Shown here piece after piece: positions 41,724 through 53,100 of a stretch of 64,000 bases of DNA (the first letter of the stretch is position 1; each line of letters opens with the position of its first letter). Position numbers and translations under genes: made by a program. The notes under the pieces are model-generated. The model did no database searches, was not told the origin of the DNA, and saw only the letters and a program-made list of their open reading frames with translations. Source of the DNA: Trichosporon coremiiforme (lineage: Eukaryota; Basidiomycota; Tremellomycetes; Trichosporonales; Trichosporonaceae); NCBI GenBank assembly GCA_039545355.1, contig BCJJ01000025.1:120510-184509 (forward strand), written 5' to 3'.

Positions 41724-44723
41724 GCTGGAATTTGCCGAGGAGGGCGTGTATACACGGGCGCAGATACAGGGAAGGTGAGTGCCCGTGTGAGACCGGACCG
41801 ACGATCCGCCCAGTAGTGTCTAACCGTGGCGTGAGATGCGTGAGATGCGTGAGCCGGCGTAAACCGTGACGGTTGACTGGCGTGGCGTGCTCTGGGGCAT
41901 CTCTGGGGAATCGCAGGGCCGTGAGCGGGGGAAGCGGGGGACCCAGTCAGCAGGCCCAACGTGTTGTCCTGGTGAGCTGCCGCCGCCGGGGTGTGCCCGG
42001 TGTGCCGCACAGGAACGGCGCAGAAGGGCAGAATAGGCTCAGAGGTGCGGCGCAAGGTGGGTGTCGGCAGGTGAGCAGATGAGTGGGTGGACTGCGGTCG
42101 AAGCCTGCGGCAGAGAATGCCAAACAGATGCAGGCGGGAGACGCGAGGTGGGCATACGAATGGCTCAATGCCGGATGGTGGTGGGTGCCTTGGGTTGAGA
42201 GCTGCTTAACCGCCGGTTCGGACGGGACCCCACAGGCATTCGACTTTTGGCGACGCTTTAGCGAACCGTCAACTTCAGACAGGCGAAGTCAAATGTCTTC
42301 TGCTCAAGTGATCGATACCCCTCCCGCGCCGTGAACGGCATCAGTAGCGTCTAAAGTTCGCTTCACACGCTCGGCCTGTGCATGCCGTGTGCCTAGCATG
42401 AGGTTCACTCGGTCAGCACGCACAGCGCCCAAGGGTCGGTCCCAACTGTCCGGTCCGATATCGGAGCCATCCCTCATGTTAGAGACCGAGCATCCGAGCG
42501 TCCACTCACAGCGACCCAAACGCGCGATACATCGCTTCATCTTTTGCTATTCTCATCCACGGACTCTGGCCTGTCACATATGGTGTGCAGCGGGTGAGCG
42601 GGTGAGCGGGTGTGCACGCCAGGCGAATGAGACAGCGGCAGAACAGGAAACAGCTGGACAACGAGTGTCATGAGTGTGAAGCGCACCGCGCTCCGCCCAG
42701 CTAGGTTTGAGGTTGTACACCGACCCCGAGGAGCCCGAGTGAGCCTGAGTGAGCCCAGGGCGAGCCCGAAGAGAGCCCCCCACTATCAGCGCCGTCCAGC
42801 TCTCTCTCCTCCGCTCGTGCAGTTGAGCAGATCGGCGTTGAAGGCCCGCTCAGCCGTTCTACGGCTCCTCCGGCGGCTGCGGCTGTCGCTGTCTCGGTGC
42901 CAAGCTCAGAGTTCCGTTGGCTGGCTGTGTCTCGCCAAAATGTGTTCACATGACCAAGCCCGTCTTCCCAGCACGTCCGTACGTTTCCAGTAATGCAATT
43001 CAGGCGCCGTCGTCGTTCGCCGCACGGAATGTCTCGTTATGTGTCCTGATGAACTCTATCGTCCCCGTGTGGCCATGTTGGCTGTGTGTTCGCCGCGTGT
43101 TCGCCGCCGGCTGTGATCCTACTGGTCAATCGGTCGGCCATGATCGGTCTCATCGGCCAAAACCCTCGACGACATCTGGGTATTGCTGATTCCCGGATGC
43201 AACGGATGCAGACTTTTGCGGCAAGGGCGGCAGTGGCAGGCACAGACGTAGGTGCGTAGGCACACCTCGTGACCAAGGTGCAGACACGGGTGGGGGATCC
43301 GCGCAGCCGCGTGGGGGATGAGGCCGCTGCCCCGTAGACTGTCAGCCCCAGAGATCCCTCGATCACTCGGGGCGTCAGAGTGATCAGCCTGGTCAGCCTT
43401 GCAAGCCTTGATGAATGCAGAACTCGTTTCTTTCAGGCGAGTTTGGGTTCCATCACCCAAGGCGGCGAGGCCATGAGCCAAGGTGAGGTGACACACTGTG
43501 CACTCACAGTGTGGCTTGGCGAGGTATGCGGAAGCCGGGAGGCGTCCGCGTGAGCGGGGGAGGCGTGCATGGATGCGTCTGACTGGTCAATGCATAGATG
43601 AGTCTCCGCAGATACGACGAACGAAAGCGACTGCGGCAGCAACGACAGATACGCTTCTGGTACGACGAGATGCTGACAATTCCGGGGCGGACTTGGGCTG
43701 TTCCTTACGCCCGCGACGACCCCAGTGAAGCCGTAGGCGGGACTGACACCCTCCACCTGCCCTTCCGCCGAGCGCAATCACGACAACGCGTGCCCCCGTC
43801 GCCCCACTCACCGCATGGCTGCAGGCTGATTACTGAGAACTGAGAATAGATGCTCTCATGGTGCGTTTCACATAAGTGAGCATGGCCAGATTTGCATTTG
43901 ATTCGTGTCGATACTGTCTCGCATTCACTGTCACCCTCTGCCCCTTTCCGTCCTCGCTTCTGTCCTCTGCCCCCATCTCGTTTTCTCCGCGCACGCATCT
44001 TCACCAATACCACCTGCTCAACCAAGTGCTCTGATGGTACGACCTTGATAGTGTGCTGGCCCCCGTGGTAGCGACTGGGCGGGATAGACTAGTTTGCCAG
44101 TGTTCTGGAGCGTCGATCCGTCGATCAACTGCTTGGTTCGATCTCGAATCCATGAGGCAATTCCAAGGTCCTCCGTGGGAATCTTGTGCTCTCGCTTAGC
44201 TCGCGAAGGCCCTCTTGATACCCCGGACCACGTGGGGCGGACACATCTGCAAACTCCGGGTGGCGAAACGGCCATCGACGCCGCTTGCGTCACGTGACGG
44301 GCAATATCCGGTAATGGGACACTCGCTAGTGGACGCAATGTCCGGTAGTAGGATACCCACCCACTCGGCTTCCTCGGTTCACCGGCATGGCTCCAGTCCG
44401 GCTGTCCCACTGTCTCTCTTCTGCGTCTGGCCCTGCTGGTCCTGCACCCCTTACGCGGACACTTGAGCGCCTTCAAAGCATCGCCACCCGACTCCTACAC
44501 GGCGTACGCACCTCTGCAAGGACTGCTCGTTTCGCCGTGCCCGCCGTAGCCGTACCCGCTGCGTCCTGGGCTGCGAAAAGTGTCCTCGTGACGACATCCT
44601 TGCTTCTTGATGGGTCCTTCGTGGACACGACACACAAATCACTGACTTCGCCGCGTCCTTAATCCCCGCATCCCATACATCTTCATCTGGCATCGCACAC
44701 TTCGTCTCAAGACAACAGCCACC
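41724..44723. other. 3-kb intergenic region, no supported gene
   Basis: Many overlapping short frames on both strands without domain resemblance. Minor direct repeats: GTGAGATGC at 41830-41850, GAGCGGGT at 42590-42612, and GAGCC-rich steps at 42728-42775. The last 200 bp form the promoter and leader of the sterol-desaturase-like gene. Confidence 0.4.
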
Positions 44724-45798
44724 ATGCTTGCCATCGACGACGTTGCGGAGAGCCCCATCCAGGGCCAGCTCGGGAACGACAAGAATGGCGCGGCCACCAA
44801 CGGAAAGGAGGAGGTGTACAAGGGAAGTGAGTAGCGCTTGTTGCCGGCTCTTCGGCCGCTACGAGCGTAGCTGACAGCCAGAGAACCACCCGTGGGCAGT
44901 GAACTCCTCGACGCGTATCAACCACGACAACCTGATCAACATGATCCCTACGTTCGGGATGATCGCGCTGACTGTCGCAATCAACAAGTCGCAGTGGGGG
45001 CAGGACTTCTACCGATGGCTGAACGCAAACTACACCCCGTTCCAGATCAACACGTGGTGGATCTTTGGCATCACGACCGTACAGTACTGGATCACGGGAC
45101 TCATCTTCTGCGCGTTCGACATGAACGACACGCTCCACAACATGGTGGCGCGCTTCAAGATTCAGCCCCAGCGCCGTATCACCTGGGCCGAGTATCGCCA
45201 GGTCTTCTACGTTGTCGCCAAGAACCAGCTCCTCATGGCGCTGCCCCTGTCTGCGGCGAGCGGGTACATTAGTCCCCGCCCGACTGAACTGCCGTTGCCC
45301 GGAGCTTGGACCACGATATGGACCTACTTCGTGTGCCTGTTCTTCGAGGAGGCGGGCTTCTTCCTCGTCCACCGCGCAGTCCACAGCAAGCGGTGGTACG
45401 CGTCCGTGCACAAGATGCACCACCAGTTTCAAGCCCCCGTCGCCATGGCGAGCACGTACTGCACCCTGACCGAGCATCTGTTCTCCAACCTGCTGCCCAT
45501 CATCGCGGGTCTGTGGCTGTGCAACGCCCACTGGTCGCTGGCGGTCATGTTCTTCACGTCGCTCCAGATCGGAACGCTGTGCACGCACTCGGACTACAAC
45601 ATCCCAGGACTGTATGACGCGCTCCAGCACGACTGGCACCACTACAGCTTCACGGAGAACTTTGGCCCGACTGGCCTCTTCGACCGGCTTTGTGGCACCG
45701 ATAAGAACTTCCAGATCTGGCTCAAGGAGCTGAAGCGCCGCGACGCGGCTGGTTGGAAGCTCAGCGGACGTACCGAGCTCGTCGACAAGACGCAGTGA
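44724..45798 (+). CDS. sterol desaturase / fatty acid hydroxylase family (ERG25-like) membrane di-iron oxygenase
   Basis: Exon 1 is 44724..44826 and exon 2 is 44882..45798, with a 55-nt intron (GTGAGT donor, CTGAC branch), giving 339 residues. The three histidine boxes that bind the di-iron centre are HRAVH (198-202), HKMHH (211-215) and HDWHH (284-288). Hydrophobic segments before and between them (ITTVQYWITGLIFCAF, WTYFVCLFFEEAGFFLV, LLPIIAGLWL) fit an ER membrane enzyme. After the last box comes FDRLCGTD, as in C-4 methylsterol oxidases. Roles in C-4 demethylation of sterols or in lipid hydroxylation are both possible, so no symbol is given. The N-terminal 35 residues are hydrophilic. Confidence 0.88.
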
Positions 45799-46626
45799 GC
45801 GAAACGTCTTCTCAACACGGGTACTCGGCTAGTCGCGGGAGTTGCTCCCTCTGTATCATCCATACCAACAATGCAACCGTGTACATTTCCAGAGGATCCA
45901 GGTCCCGGCCTCTAGTGTCTCGAAGTGTGTTGCAAAACTCTCCAACCTTTTTTGTGCCCAGGAACTATCACCAAACTCTGTTGTTGGAGCTTGTTGCTTG
46001 TCGTCGGACGACGCCGGTTCCTAGGCGCCAGGTGTACGCGCGTGCTCAACAGCCGGATCACGAGGCCACAGACGGAGGGCTCCAAGTGCGGCCTCACGGA
46101 ACCAGAATGGCTGTAGCGAGACGGAATGAGTGGATGTTGAGTCGGAAAGTCGGGATGCTTACGTCGAGCCAAGCGTGCATCATACAGTACATGCGTGCAC
46201 ATGACTGATCCACTGATTTCCACACGAGTCAAAAGTCGGCCAACTGTCTTCCACGCTCTTCCCATCTTCATCGCTCTGCTGCTCGCTCGGTTGTCTTGAC
46301 TGAGTTTACTCACTGCACTAAGCGTCAAAGCTCCAAAGCGCCAACAGACCCCTTGTCTCAGGATCCGAGGCAGATAACGTCGTATCGATATCGACACGAA
46401 GCCCGAAACGGAGACGGACAGGAACGGCGCCGAGACCTTTCGAACGGCCATTCGAGCGCCCATTCTATACCGACGCACGCATGGCAAAGCACTGCACTGC
46501 GACTACGACTAGCTGCACACCTGCGGAGGAAGACAGTACAATTCGTAACGAGACCGAGATCGCGGTTCAACGACAGCTCCGGCACTCAATCGTCTACGCA
46601 GCCCACGGCCACAGAATCCCGATACA
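45799..46626. other. intergenic, no supported gene
   Basis: 3' flank of the hydroxylase gene and promoter of the MFS gene. No ORF or RNA support. Confidence 0.35.
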
Positions 46627-48219
46627 ATGCTCCGCGCGACAGCCCTCGAGGCCGAGACCTCTGACCCGAAACGCCCTCAACTCGCCGTAGAGATGGATGT
46701 GGTGGAGCTAGCCGACCGCGACCGCTGGAAACCACCACCAACTCCCGTCCCCGTCCTCGAACCCGAGTCGATCGGCGTGGCTTCGTCCGTTGCGCCGCTG
46801 CCCTCATTGCCTGCAGCTCCCGACTCGACCGTCGCTGACGGAGCGCCGGCCGCACAAGAGGAACAGCGGGCAGAAGAGCTACCACCCCCAGACGGCGGGT
46901 TTGAAGCCTGGCTCACTGTGGGATGTTCAGCGATGCTGTCCTTCTGGGACATCGGCGTCACATACTCGTGGGGCGTGATCCAGAGCGCTCTGGTGGACCA
47001 GCACCTGGCCCCAGCTTCTACACTGGCCTTCATCGGGTCTCTGGCCGTAGCGTCGCTCTCCCTCTTGGGCATTGTCAATGCGCGCCTGCTCCGGTCCATT
47101 GGAGCCCGTCCCATGGCCCTCGCCGGAACAGCTTTCCTTTCTTTGTCCCAAATCCTGGCGTCTTTCACAACGCACAACGTCGGCGGTCTCTTCGTCACAG
47201 CCGGAGTTATGATGGGCATTGGCGTCAGTCTCGCATTCATGGTCGCGTCTGTCGTGCCTGCCGGGTATTTCGCGCGCAAGAGGGGTACGGCGATAGGACT
47301 GATTTACGCCGGTGGGGGGATTGGAGGCGCCGTGTTGAGTCTCGCCATGGAGGCTGGGGTGAGGAATTTGGGCGTCGAGTGGACATTCAGACTCCTTGGG
47401 ATGTTGATGGCCGTTTGCTGCACGCCCGCCGCGTGGTTCATGAAGGAGAGGCAGAGTACGCAGCGCAAAGTATTGATTGACTGGTGAGTGGGAGGAGTCC
47501 GCAGGACTCGGACTCCGGAGGTCTCATGTCCTCATGTCTCTAGAGATCGCGACCTCGGCCACCGCCCTCGACGCCTCGATGCCTCGACCCTGCCTCGCTA
47601 ACTGACCAGGTCGCTGCTGAAGTCATGGGAATTCGTCCTCCTCTTTGCGGCCGGTGCCATCGCCACATTTCCGCTGTTCGTGCCGCCCTTCTTCCTCCCC
47701 CTCTACGCGCAATCCGCAGGAATGTCCGCCTCTGCTGGTGCTTTGCTCGTCGCTCTGTTCAATTTCTCCTCCGCCTTCAGCCGGATCGGCACGGGAGTCC
47801 TTAGCGACCGCCTGACCGGACCTCTCAACGCGCTTTTCCTCTCCCTCTGCCTTACCGCTCTCACGCTCCTGGCCTTGTGGCCGCAGAGCACCAACCTGGG
47901 CTCCCTCGTCGCCTTCGTGCTGCTGAACGGGGCGGGGAACGGTGCCTTCTTCAGCATCATGCCCACCGTCACTGGCCACGTGCTGGGCAGTTATCGCATG
48001 GCCACAGCCTTCGGCATGATCGTGACTGGATGGGCGGGCGGATACCTCATGGGCGCGCCTATTGCTGGTTATTTGCTCGCAGCGTATGGAGGGCAGGACG
48101 CGGGTATGAAGGCTTTCAAGCCGGCCATCTTTTGGGCGGGGGGTATGGCTGCCGGAGCTGCCGGGATTGTGGCCGCGCTGAGGTTGATGAAGAGCACGGA
48201 TCTGAAGCGGAAGATATAG
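46627..48219 (+). CDS. MFS transporter, monocarboxylate-permease-like
   Basis: Exon 1 is 46627..47483 and exon 2 is 47610..48219, with a 126-nt intron (donor GTGAGT, CTGAC branch, ACCAG acceptor), giving 488 residues. After an 85-residue hydrophilic Pro/Glu-rich N-terminus comes PPPDGGFEAWLTVGCS, the [D/E]G[G/S]xxxW signature at the first helix of the monocarboxylate porter family. Regularly spaced hydrophobic segments follow, with the intron falling between the two six-helix halves. FSRIGTGVLSDRLTGPLNALF is the loop motif after helix 8. It likely transports a small organic acid or related metabolite across a membrane; the substrate is unknown. Met at 46693 is an alternative start. Confidence 0.88.
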
Positions 48220-48549
48220 CCGTGGCTGTAGAACACATGGATAGGATCTTGGTCATTGGGAAGGACGGGCCAAGTCGCCGGACCTTGTCGTCGGATCTGG
48301 AGATCAGCCGGCGCGATAGTGAGCCTGAAGGAAGCCGTAGAGTCAGTCTGATCTGACTGCCGAGTGCTGGGGAAACGCATGTCCACCCGTCATAGCCTGG
48401 TGAGCTTAGTCCACTGGGTCAGTGCAGTGACGCCCCGTGACGCCCAGCATTGTGTATATCGTGCGTTGCAAGCTCCGGAGGTAAGGGCGCGCTAAGCGCA
48501 GACGTCATATGATACATTGGCTTCCCATCGAGTCGATATCGGCGCCCAT

Positions 48550-48972
48550 TTAAGCGTTGTAGACTGTAGCGAGGTCCTTGAATCCCTTGACCTCGATGGG
48601 GTTGCCCGACGGGTCGCGGAAGAACATGGTGTACTGCTCTCCAGGCTGGCCCTCGAAGCGGATCTGCGGCTCCATGACGAACTCGGTCTTGGCTGCGATC
48701 AGGCGGTCGGCCAGAGAGCGCCACTCGGGGTACTCGAGGATAACGCCCAGGTGGGGCATGGGCACCATGTGGTCGCCGACCTTGCCCGTGTTCGTCGTCT
48801 TGAATGGCTCTCCCAGGTGCAGGCTGATCTGGTGCCCGAAGAAGTCGAAGTCGACCCAGGTGTCGGTCGACCGGCCCTCGCGGCACCCGAGGACGGACTT
48901 GTAGAACTGGCGCGAGACGTTCAGGTCGCGCACGTGGTAGGCGAGGTGGAAGAGGGATCGGGGGGCGGCCAT
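48550..48972 (-). CDS. VOC-superfamily (glyoxalase / extradiol dioxygenase fold) protein
   Basis: Single-exon, 140 residues. Begins MAAPRSLFHLAYHVRDLNVSRQFY, the beta-alpha-beta start of a vicinal-oxygen-chelate module with a His (HLAYHV) that can be a metal ligand. The second half has a matching module with RSLADRLIAAKTEF, MFFRDPSGNPIEVKGF (Glu ligand) and a characteristic DPxGN turn. Such proteins are glyoxalases, dioxygenases or resistance proteins; no more can be said. A frame open to 49017 adds 15 residues before this Met, but the start at 48972 aligns with the family. Confidence 0.85.
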   Translation of the reverse strand: MAAPRSLFHLAYHVRDLNVSRQFYKSVLGCREGRSTDTWVDFDFFGHQISLHLGEPFKTTNTGKVGDHMVPMPHLGVILEYPEWRSLADRLIAAKTEFVMEPQIRFEGQPGEQYTMFFRDPSGNPIEVKGFKDLATVYNA

Positions 48973-49786
48973 TGTCGCTGTTCTTGTCGTTTGTTGTGGA
49001 GAGATAGGCGACAACAAAGGAGAGAATTATAAGGTGTCCGAGTCGTGAGTAAGAAAGTGGAGGGCGCGAAGTAGAAAACAAGGGGGGAGGGGGGAGCGAA
49101 GCTTGCCGGTGAAATCCGAAAGTGATACGTAATCACCCAACACGTGATTGGACCTTGCCCGCCAAGTGGAGGTCAGGTGGAGGCCGAACAGTCGGAACTC
49201 GTCGGTCGTCTGCAGTTGCCGCAGATCTGTTTTCGAATCTGCACTTGGCTTTTCGAACGACTGCACCCTTCTTGACTCAAGATGCCTGCGCCTCGTCCGT
49301 TGACGTATCTTCAAGATAGAGTGCTGCGTGCAGAAGACCTGCTCCGAAATCGGCCCGCCAGCGCCGAACGTCATTTCCTACAGCGCCGACGACGAGCGGT
49401 GGTCCCTTGACGTTTGAACGCCGCAACCACACCCTTCGCTGACCTTTCACTGATGAGGAGTGTACCGCCGTTCTCGCCTGGCCCTCAACTTGTTTTGACT
49501 GCAGAAACTACAATGCGACACACTTATGGCGACTTCCAGCAGTGCTGACAACACAGGTCGCGCTCCTCACCGCTACCTCAGCGAGGGGTGTGCAGGCGTG
49601 AGCCAGCGGGTCCAGACGCCCTCTGGAACGCTGAGCTGCGCCATGCGTCTAATGCAGGCATGGGATCTCTGAGCTGCTCAGAGTCGCTTCTGGCGCGGGC
49701 AAGCTCTGGCCTCTCACACAAACAGGGAGACAGCGGCGAGCGCTCATCACCGAAAGTGCCTGGAGCATAATAGAACATCTACGGGG
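48973..49786. other. intergenic, no supported gene
   Basis: Promoter side of the VOC gene (TTATAA on the minus strand near 49027-49032) and unassigned sequence up to the SNF2 fragment. Confidence 0.35.
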
Positions 49787-50120
49787 ACTACTGGAAGCCA
49801 TGCATTAGGAGGCTCGACGCGTACCCCGCTCGGCTCGAGAACGTGGTGGGTAACTGGAGCGCGGGCTTTATCAACAAAGCCAGCGCCAGACCACCGGCAT
49901 GCGTCGACAGGATGAACACCTGGTACGGCGAGTCAGGATCGTTGAACGTCGACAGCAGCTGCTGACGCTCCTCGGCCTTGGTCGAACCGTCGAGACGGCG
50001 GTACTTCCACCCGCGGTACTCAAAGTAGTCGGCAATGATGGACATGATCTCGGTGATCTGGAAGAAGATGAGGGCCTTGGGCTGCTCGTCGCCGCCACTG
50101 CGCTCGCCCTGCTGGCGTAG
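49787..50120 (-). pseudogene. fragment of a SNF2-family helicase gene
   Basis: Minus-strand translation from about 50120 reads [18 protein letters not shown] followed by [21 protein letters not shown] and [20 protein letters not shown]. That is the start of the C-terminal helicase lobe of SWI/SNF-type ATPases, including RLDGST and the LSTRAGG motif (here LSTHAGG). The expected GLNLQ and the rest of the lobe are absent: the frame continues as [12 protein letters not shown] and stops. No ATPase lobe 1 precedes it. It is an orphan fragment, likely duplicated from a full-length gene elsewhere, 110 bp from a tRNA-Ala gene. Confidence 0.7.
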
Positions 50121-50200
50121 AGATAGACATGTATAATCACATAGAGGAGGGGGACGGTGATCATGGATACTCTTAGGCGTCCTGCCTCACGTTCGCGGCC

Positions 50201-50205
50201 AAAAA
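50201..50205 (-). terminator. Pol III T-run of tRNA-Ala copy 4
   Basis: Five T on the minus strand, 27 nt after the tRNA end. Confidence 0.5.
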
Positions 50206-50231
50206 CGAGGCTCTCTGGAGAGACAGTCCCT

Positions 50232-50310
50232 TGGAGAATCGGTGAATCGAACACCGGTTTCAGACAATCAGCAATGCGAAGTCCGCGTCTTACCACTAGA
50301 CGAATTCCCC
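50232..50310 (-). tRNA. tRNA-Ala(CGC), 8-nt intron (copy 4)
   Basis: Mature body identical to copies 1-3. The intron TTGCTGAT (50267..50274) sits after position 37. Its eight bases equal the last eight of copy 1's intron, suggesting a deletion or expansion relationship. CCACTAT starts 16 nt upstream. An 8-nt intron is close to the smallest known in nuclear tRNA genes. Confidence 0.92.
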
Positions 50311-51700
50311 GGTTTGAGGATAGTGGCTTGGAAGTCCGGCGGCGCGCGCCGCCGTCTACGGGACTGGTCGGTCCGCAGTGTGCAGTGCATTGCTCGCCAT
50401 CTTCTCCCGGCGGGCTCAGAACATCTACAGAGCAAGACGTTCACCGCCTCGACGGTCATCCGGAGTCGTAATTGCGGGGAACAGTCGATGGCCTTTCATC
50501 CCTGAAGCGTCAGATCGCCGCGGCTGCCGAGTCCGACACGCGTTTCACGGGAGGGCCGCTGTCCTTGTCGCGGCTGCTGCTCTTGCTCTTCTGGCGTAAA
50601 TGTAATTGTGGCTCGTCATCATGAACAGTGTGATGATCTTCTCATCTCTACCAATTTGTATGTACTAACTTGACATCTCCTTCAAGCTTACTCTGTCGCA
50701 CCCAGCAAGAGGTCCGTTGCAGGCTCTGCGGTTCAAATGTGCTGGAAATGAAACGCCATAAAGACACATGTTCCAAGAACATGCCGGAGACCGCGTGGCC
50801 AATGTATCCGAACAAGGGTTAGGATACCCAGATCTCCCTGGAGGCATCGTCGTCACAAGTATGGCACGGTCTGATGCTCTGCATACTTTGCTGTACTAGA
50901 CACACACATACCCAGACTCCTGTCTGAGCCACTCTGAGGCATTAGTCTGATGGCAGCCCCGCCCAAGGTGGCTCTCGGTGGCGCTCATCCTCTTCCCTAA
51001 CAGCAGGCAGCAGGGGGACAGCACACTGAAATACACCACTGTCATTGTGCGCACAAAGCCTAACGTATCTGAACCCTGGGAGCAAGGTGGGTTTCAGAGA
51101 GCGAGCAGTGCGAAGAGGACGGCCGCGGCCGGCAAGGCGCTGCGATGCCAGCCCCATGCACAGTCGGGCATGACGGACTGACAGTTAAGAGGATGCGGAG
51201 GTGCGAGGCTTATGCAAGCTCAGGTGGGAGGGATTAGGTGCCTCTGCCCGACATGGACCTGGCGGTCACTCTGCAAGCTATAAGAAGGAGGCGGACATGA
51301 CGACGCGTCCTCTCTCTTCCCATCACCCACACCCTGTTGCCCTCATCACCTCAAGAACCAACAATATCCTTGATACGACACTCCATTGACCCGTTGTTGC
51401 CTCCTCGACATCCGCAACCTCTTATCCGCACACAGTCCAGTACGCATTGTGTGCTGAAGCCGCGTCAGCTCAGGTGAATCGTGGTCTAGCTTACCGACAG
51501 ACGGCTTTCTTCCTCTTGCGAGACAATCGGGCAGCGCGCAAGCGGCGAGCAGATAAGCTGTAATGTTCTTGTCTTCGGCTAGCTAACAACAGGGACACCA
51601 CTCTTTTCATGAAGAGACAGTGAGCAGCCAGTCTGTTTCGTCACTCGAGCTTATCGTCAGACTGAGCGCGCCAACGGGTTGAATCAGCCTCGGTCCATGA
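50311..51700. other. gene-poor stretch after tRNA-Ala copy 4
   Basis: No supported gene. Short frames near 50378..50599 end in VLVAAAALALLA and mirror [12 protein letters not shown] on the plus strand next to the SNF2 fragment, a hint of a small duplication. Confidence 0.35.
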
Positions 51701-53100
51701 ATGGGTTGATACCTTTGGAGTTGAGTTTAAGGGCTGCGAGCTGTACTCAGGATCTTCGAAAGCTGACGAAGCAGAGTCGGAGAGTTTCACTATACTCAAC
51801 AGGTGGCATAATTTTCAGCAGGTAAGCTGCCTCGTATCGCTCAAAAAACTGATTGTGCAGTCATATTAGCCGTCCGCTGGGACGACGCAGCATGACACAG
51901 ACGGCGAGGCACGTTAACCTCGACCTCCCAGGTTGATTATGGTTATCTCCCACAAAACGAGCGAGTAACCACTTCAACATTAGCCTAAGCGTGAGCTTCC
52001 AGTGGAGCGGAAACAGCTGAGTTCAGCCGATCCTAGCGGCCCGATGTATCATTCGATGACTGACTCTCTCTAGTGCACGCCAGTATGTAAGCTCTGTAGT
52101 GCTTGCGCAGAAGCTGACTCCAGCGCCACGGCGACCTTGACAACACGGCTAATGTCGCTTCGTCGTTACTTGTTCCAGCCTGCGGAAGTCTGTTACCGTA
52201 AGTTGCACTGACGGTTGGGCAACAAGCTTATCCCAGCAATTGACTAAGCACTCGCTTCGATTAGACCTGCTTCGAATCAAGCAAAGCCCAGGGGATGTCA
52301 GTGTCAAGCCACCGAGGCCTTAAAAATGTAAGCTCAAAGAACGAAAGTAAGCTGATCCCAGTCTGTCATCACAGCCACGCAAGCAGAGCAGACCTAAACC
52401 CGTGGGTGCTTCATTCTGTGAGCTGCAGTCATAGCCATCTTCCAAGCTCGGCTCAAGGCTCTACTGCACATTGCTCCAATCCTTCATGGCTGAGGCGGGT
52501 TGCGTGTCACCGAACAAGCAGAGGGCGGCGTGCATTTAGCTGGTCGCGCGACACTTCTACCTTACGCCAGCCGCGTTAAGGATAGACTCCGGGTAAGTTG
52601 CACAGCAGTTGAACGCAAGCTGATCGCAGCTTTATTGAGGCTAGACACTGTGTACGCTGGACAGCGGTTGAATGCAAGCTGGACCCAGGATCTCCGGGCC
52701 ACGACGCTACGTAAGCTGATGATGTCGTGAGCGAGCTGACCACAGTCTCCCTGCGCAGTGTTGCCTGGATCTGGAGTTTAAGCAGGAAGAATGCCATGAA
52801 CGGAACGGCCAAAAAGTTCATACCGGAACGCACTGGAAAACAGCCAGGTCGTCCAAACCCCTACAATGAGGCGTGAGGACTTGAAGCCACTGGAAGGTAG
52901 GCTGTACAGAACCCTGTATTGAAGCTGACCCCAGATCTCCGTCGTGTAGCCAAGTGCCCATACAAATCAGAAGGATAGGCAGAGGACCTCAGGTGGATCG
53001 TACTGTAAGCTGCTGTGACAGGAGACAATAGCTGATATCAAAGGAAACAGTGAGCTGCTTCAGCGGTAGATGGAAACAAGCTCACCGAAGGCTGGATAGG
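51700..53100. repeat. degenerate interspersed repeat with core AAGCTGAYCCCAG
   Basis: Variants of one core recur, mostly in plus orientation, about every 60-250 bp: aagctgactccag (near 52111), aagcttatcccag (52223), aagctgatcccag (52348), aagctgatcgcag (52617), aagctggacccagg (52675), gagctgaccacag (52733) and aagctgaccccag (52922). Around 52600-52700 two copies lie in register with a preceding CAGCRGTTGAAYGCAAG block, giving a unit near 60 bp. Similar AAGCTG starts appear at both edges. It looks like the remains of a tandem array or an inactivated element. No ORF is associated. Confidence 0.5.

Noticed and set aside
39741..41816. 691-codon plus-strand frame opposite the flavin monooxygenase
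   Set aside because: Leu/Arg/Val/Glu-rich antisense frame produced by codon bias; the minus frame carries all flavoprotein motifs.
44018..44476. 152-codon minus frame upstream of the hydroxylase gene
   Set aside because: Arg/Ser/Pro-rich frame with no domain resemblance; competing plus-strand frames cover the same bases, so it is better read as non-coding sequence ahead of the plus-strand gene.
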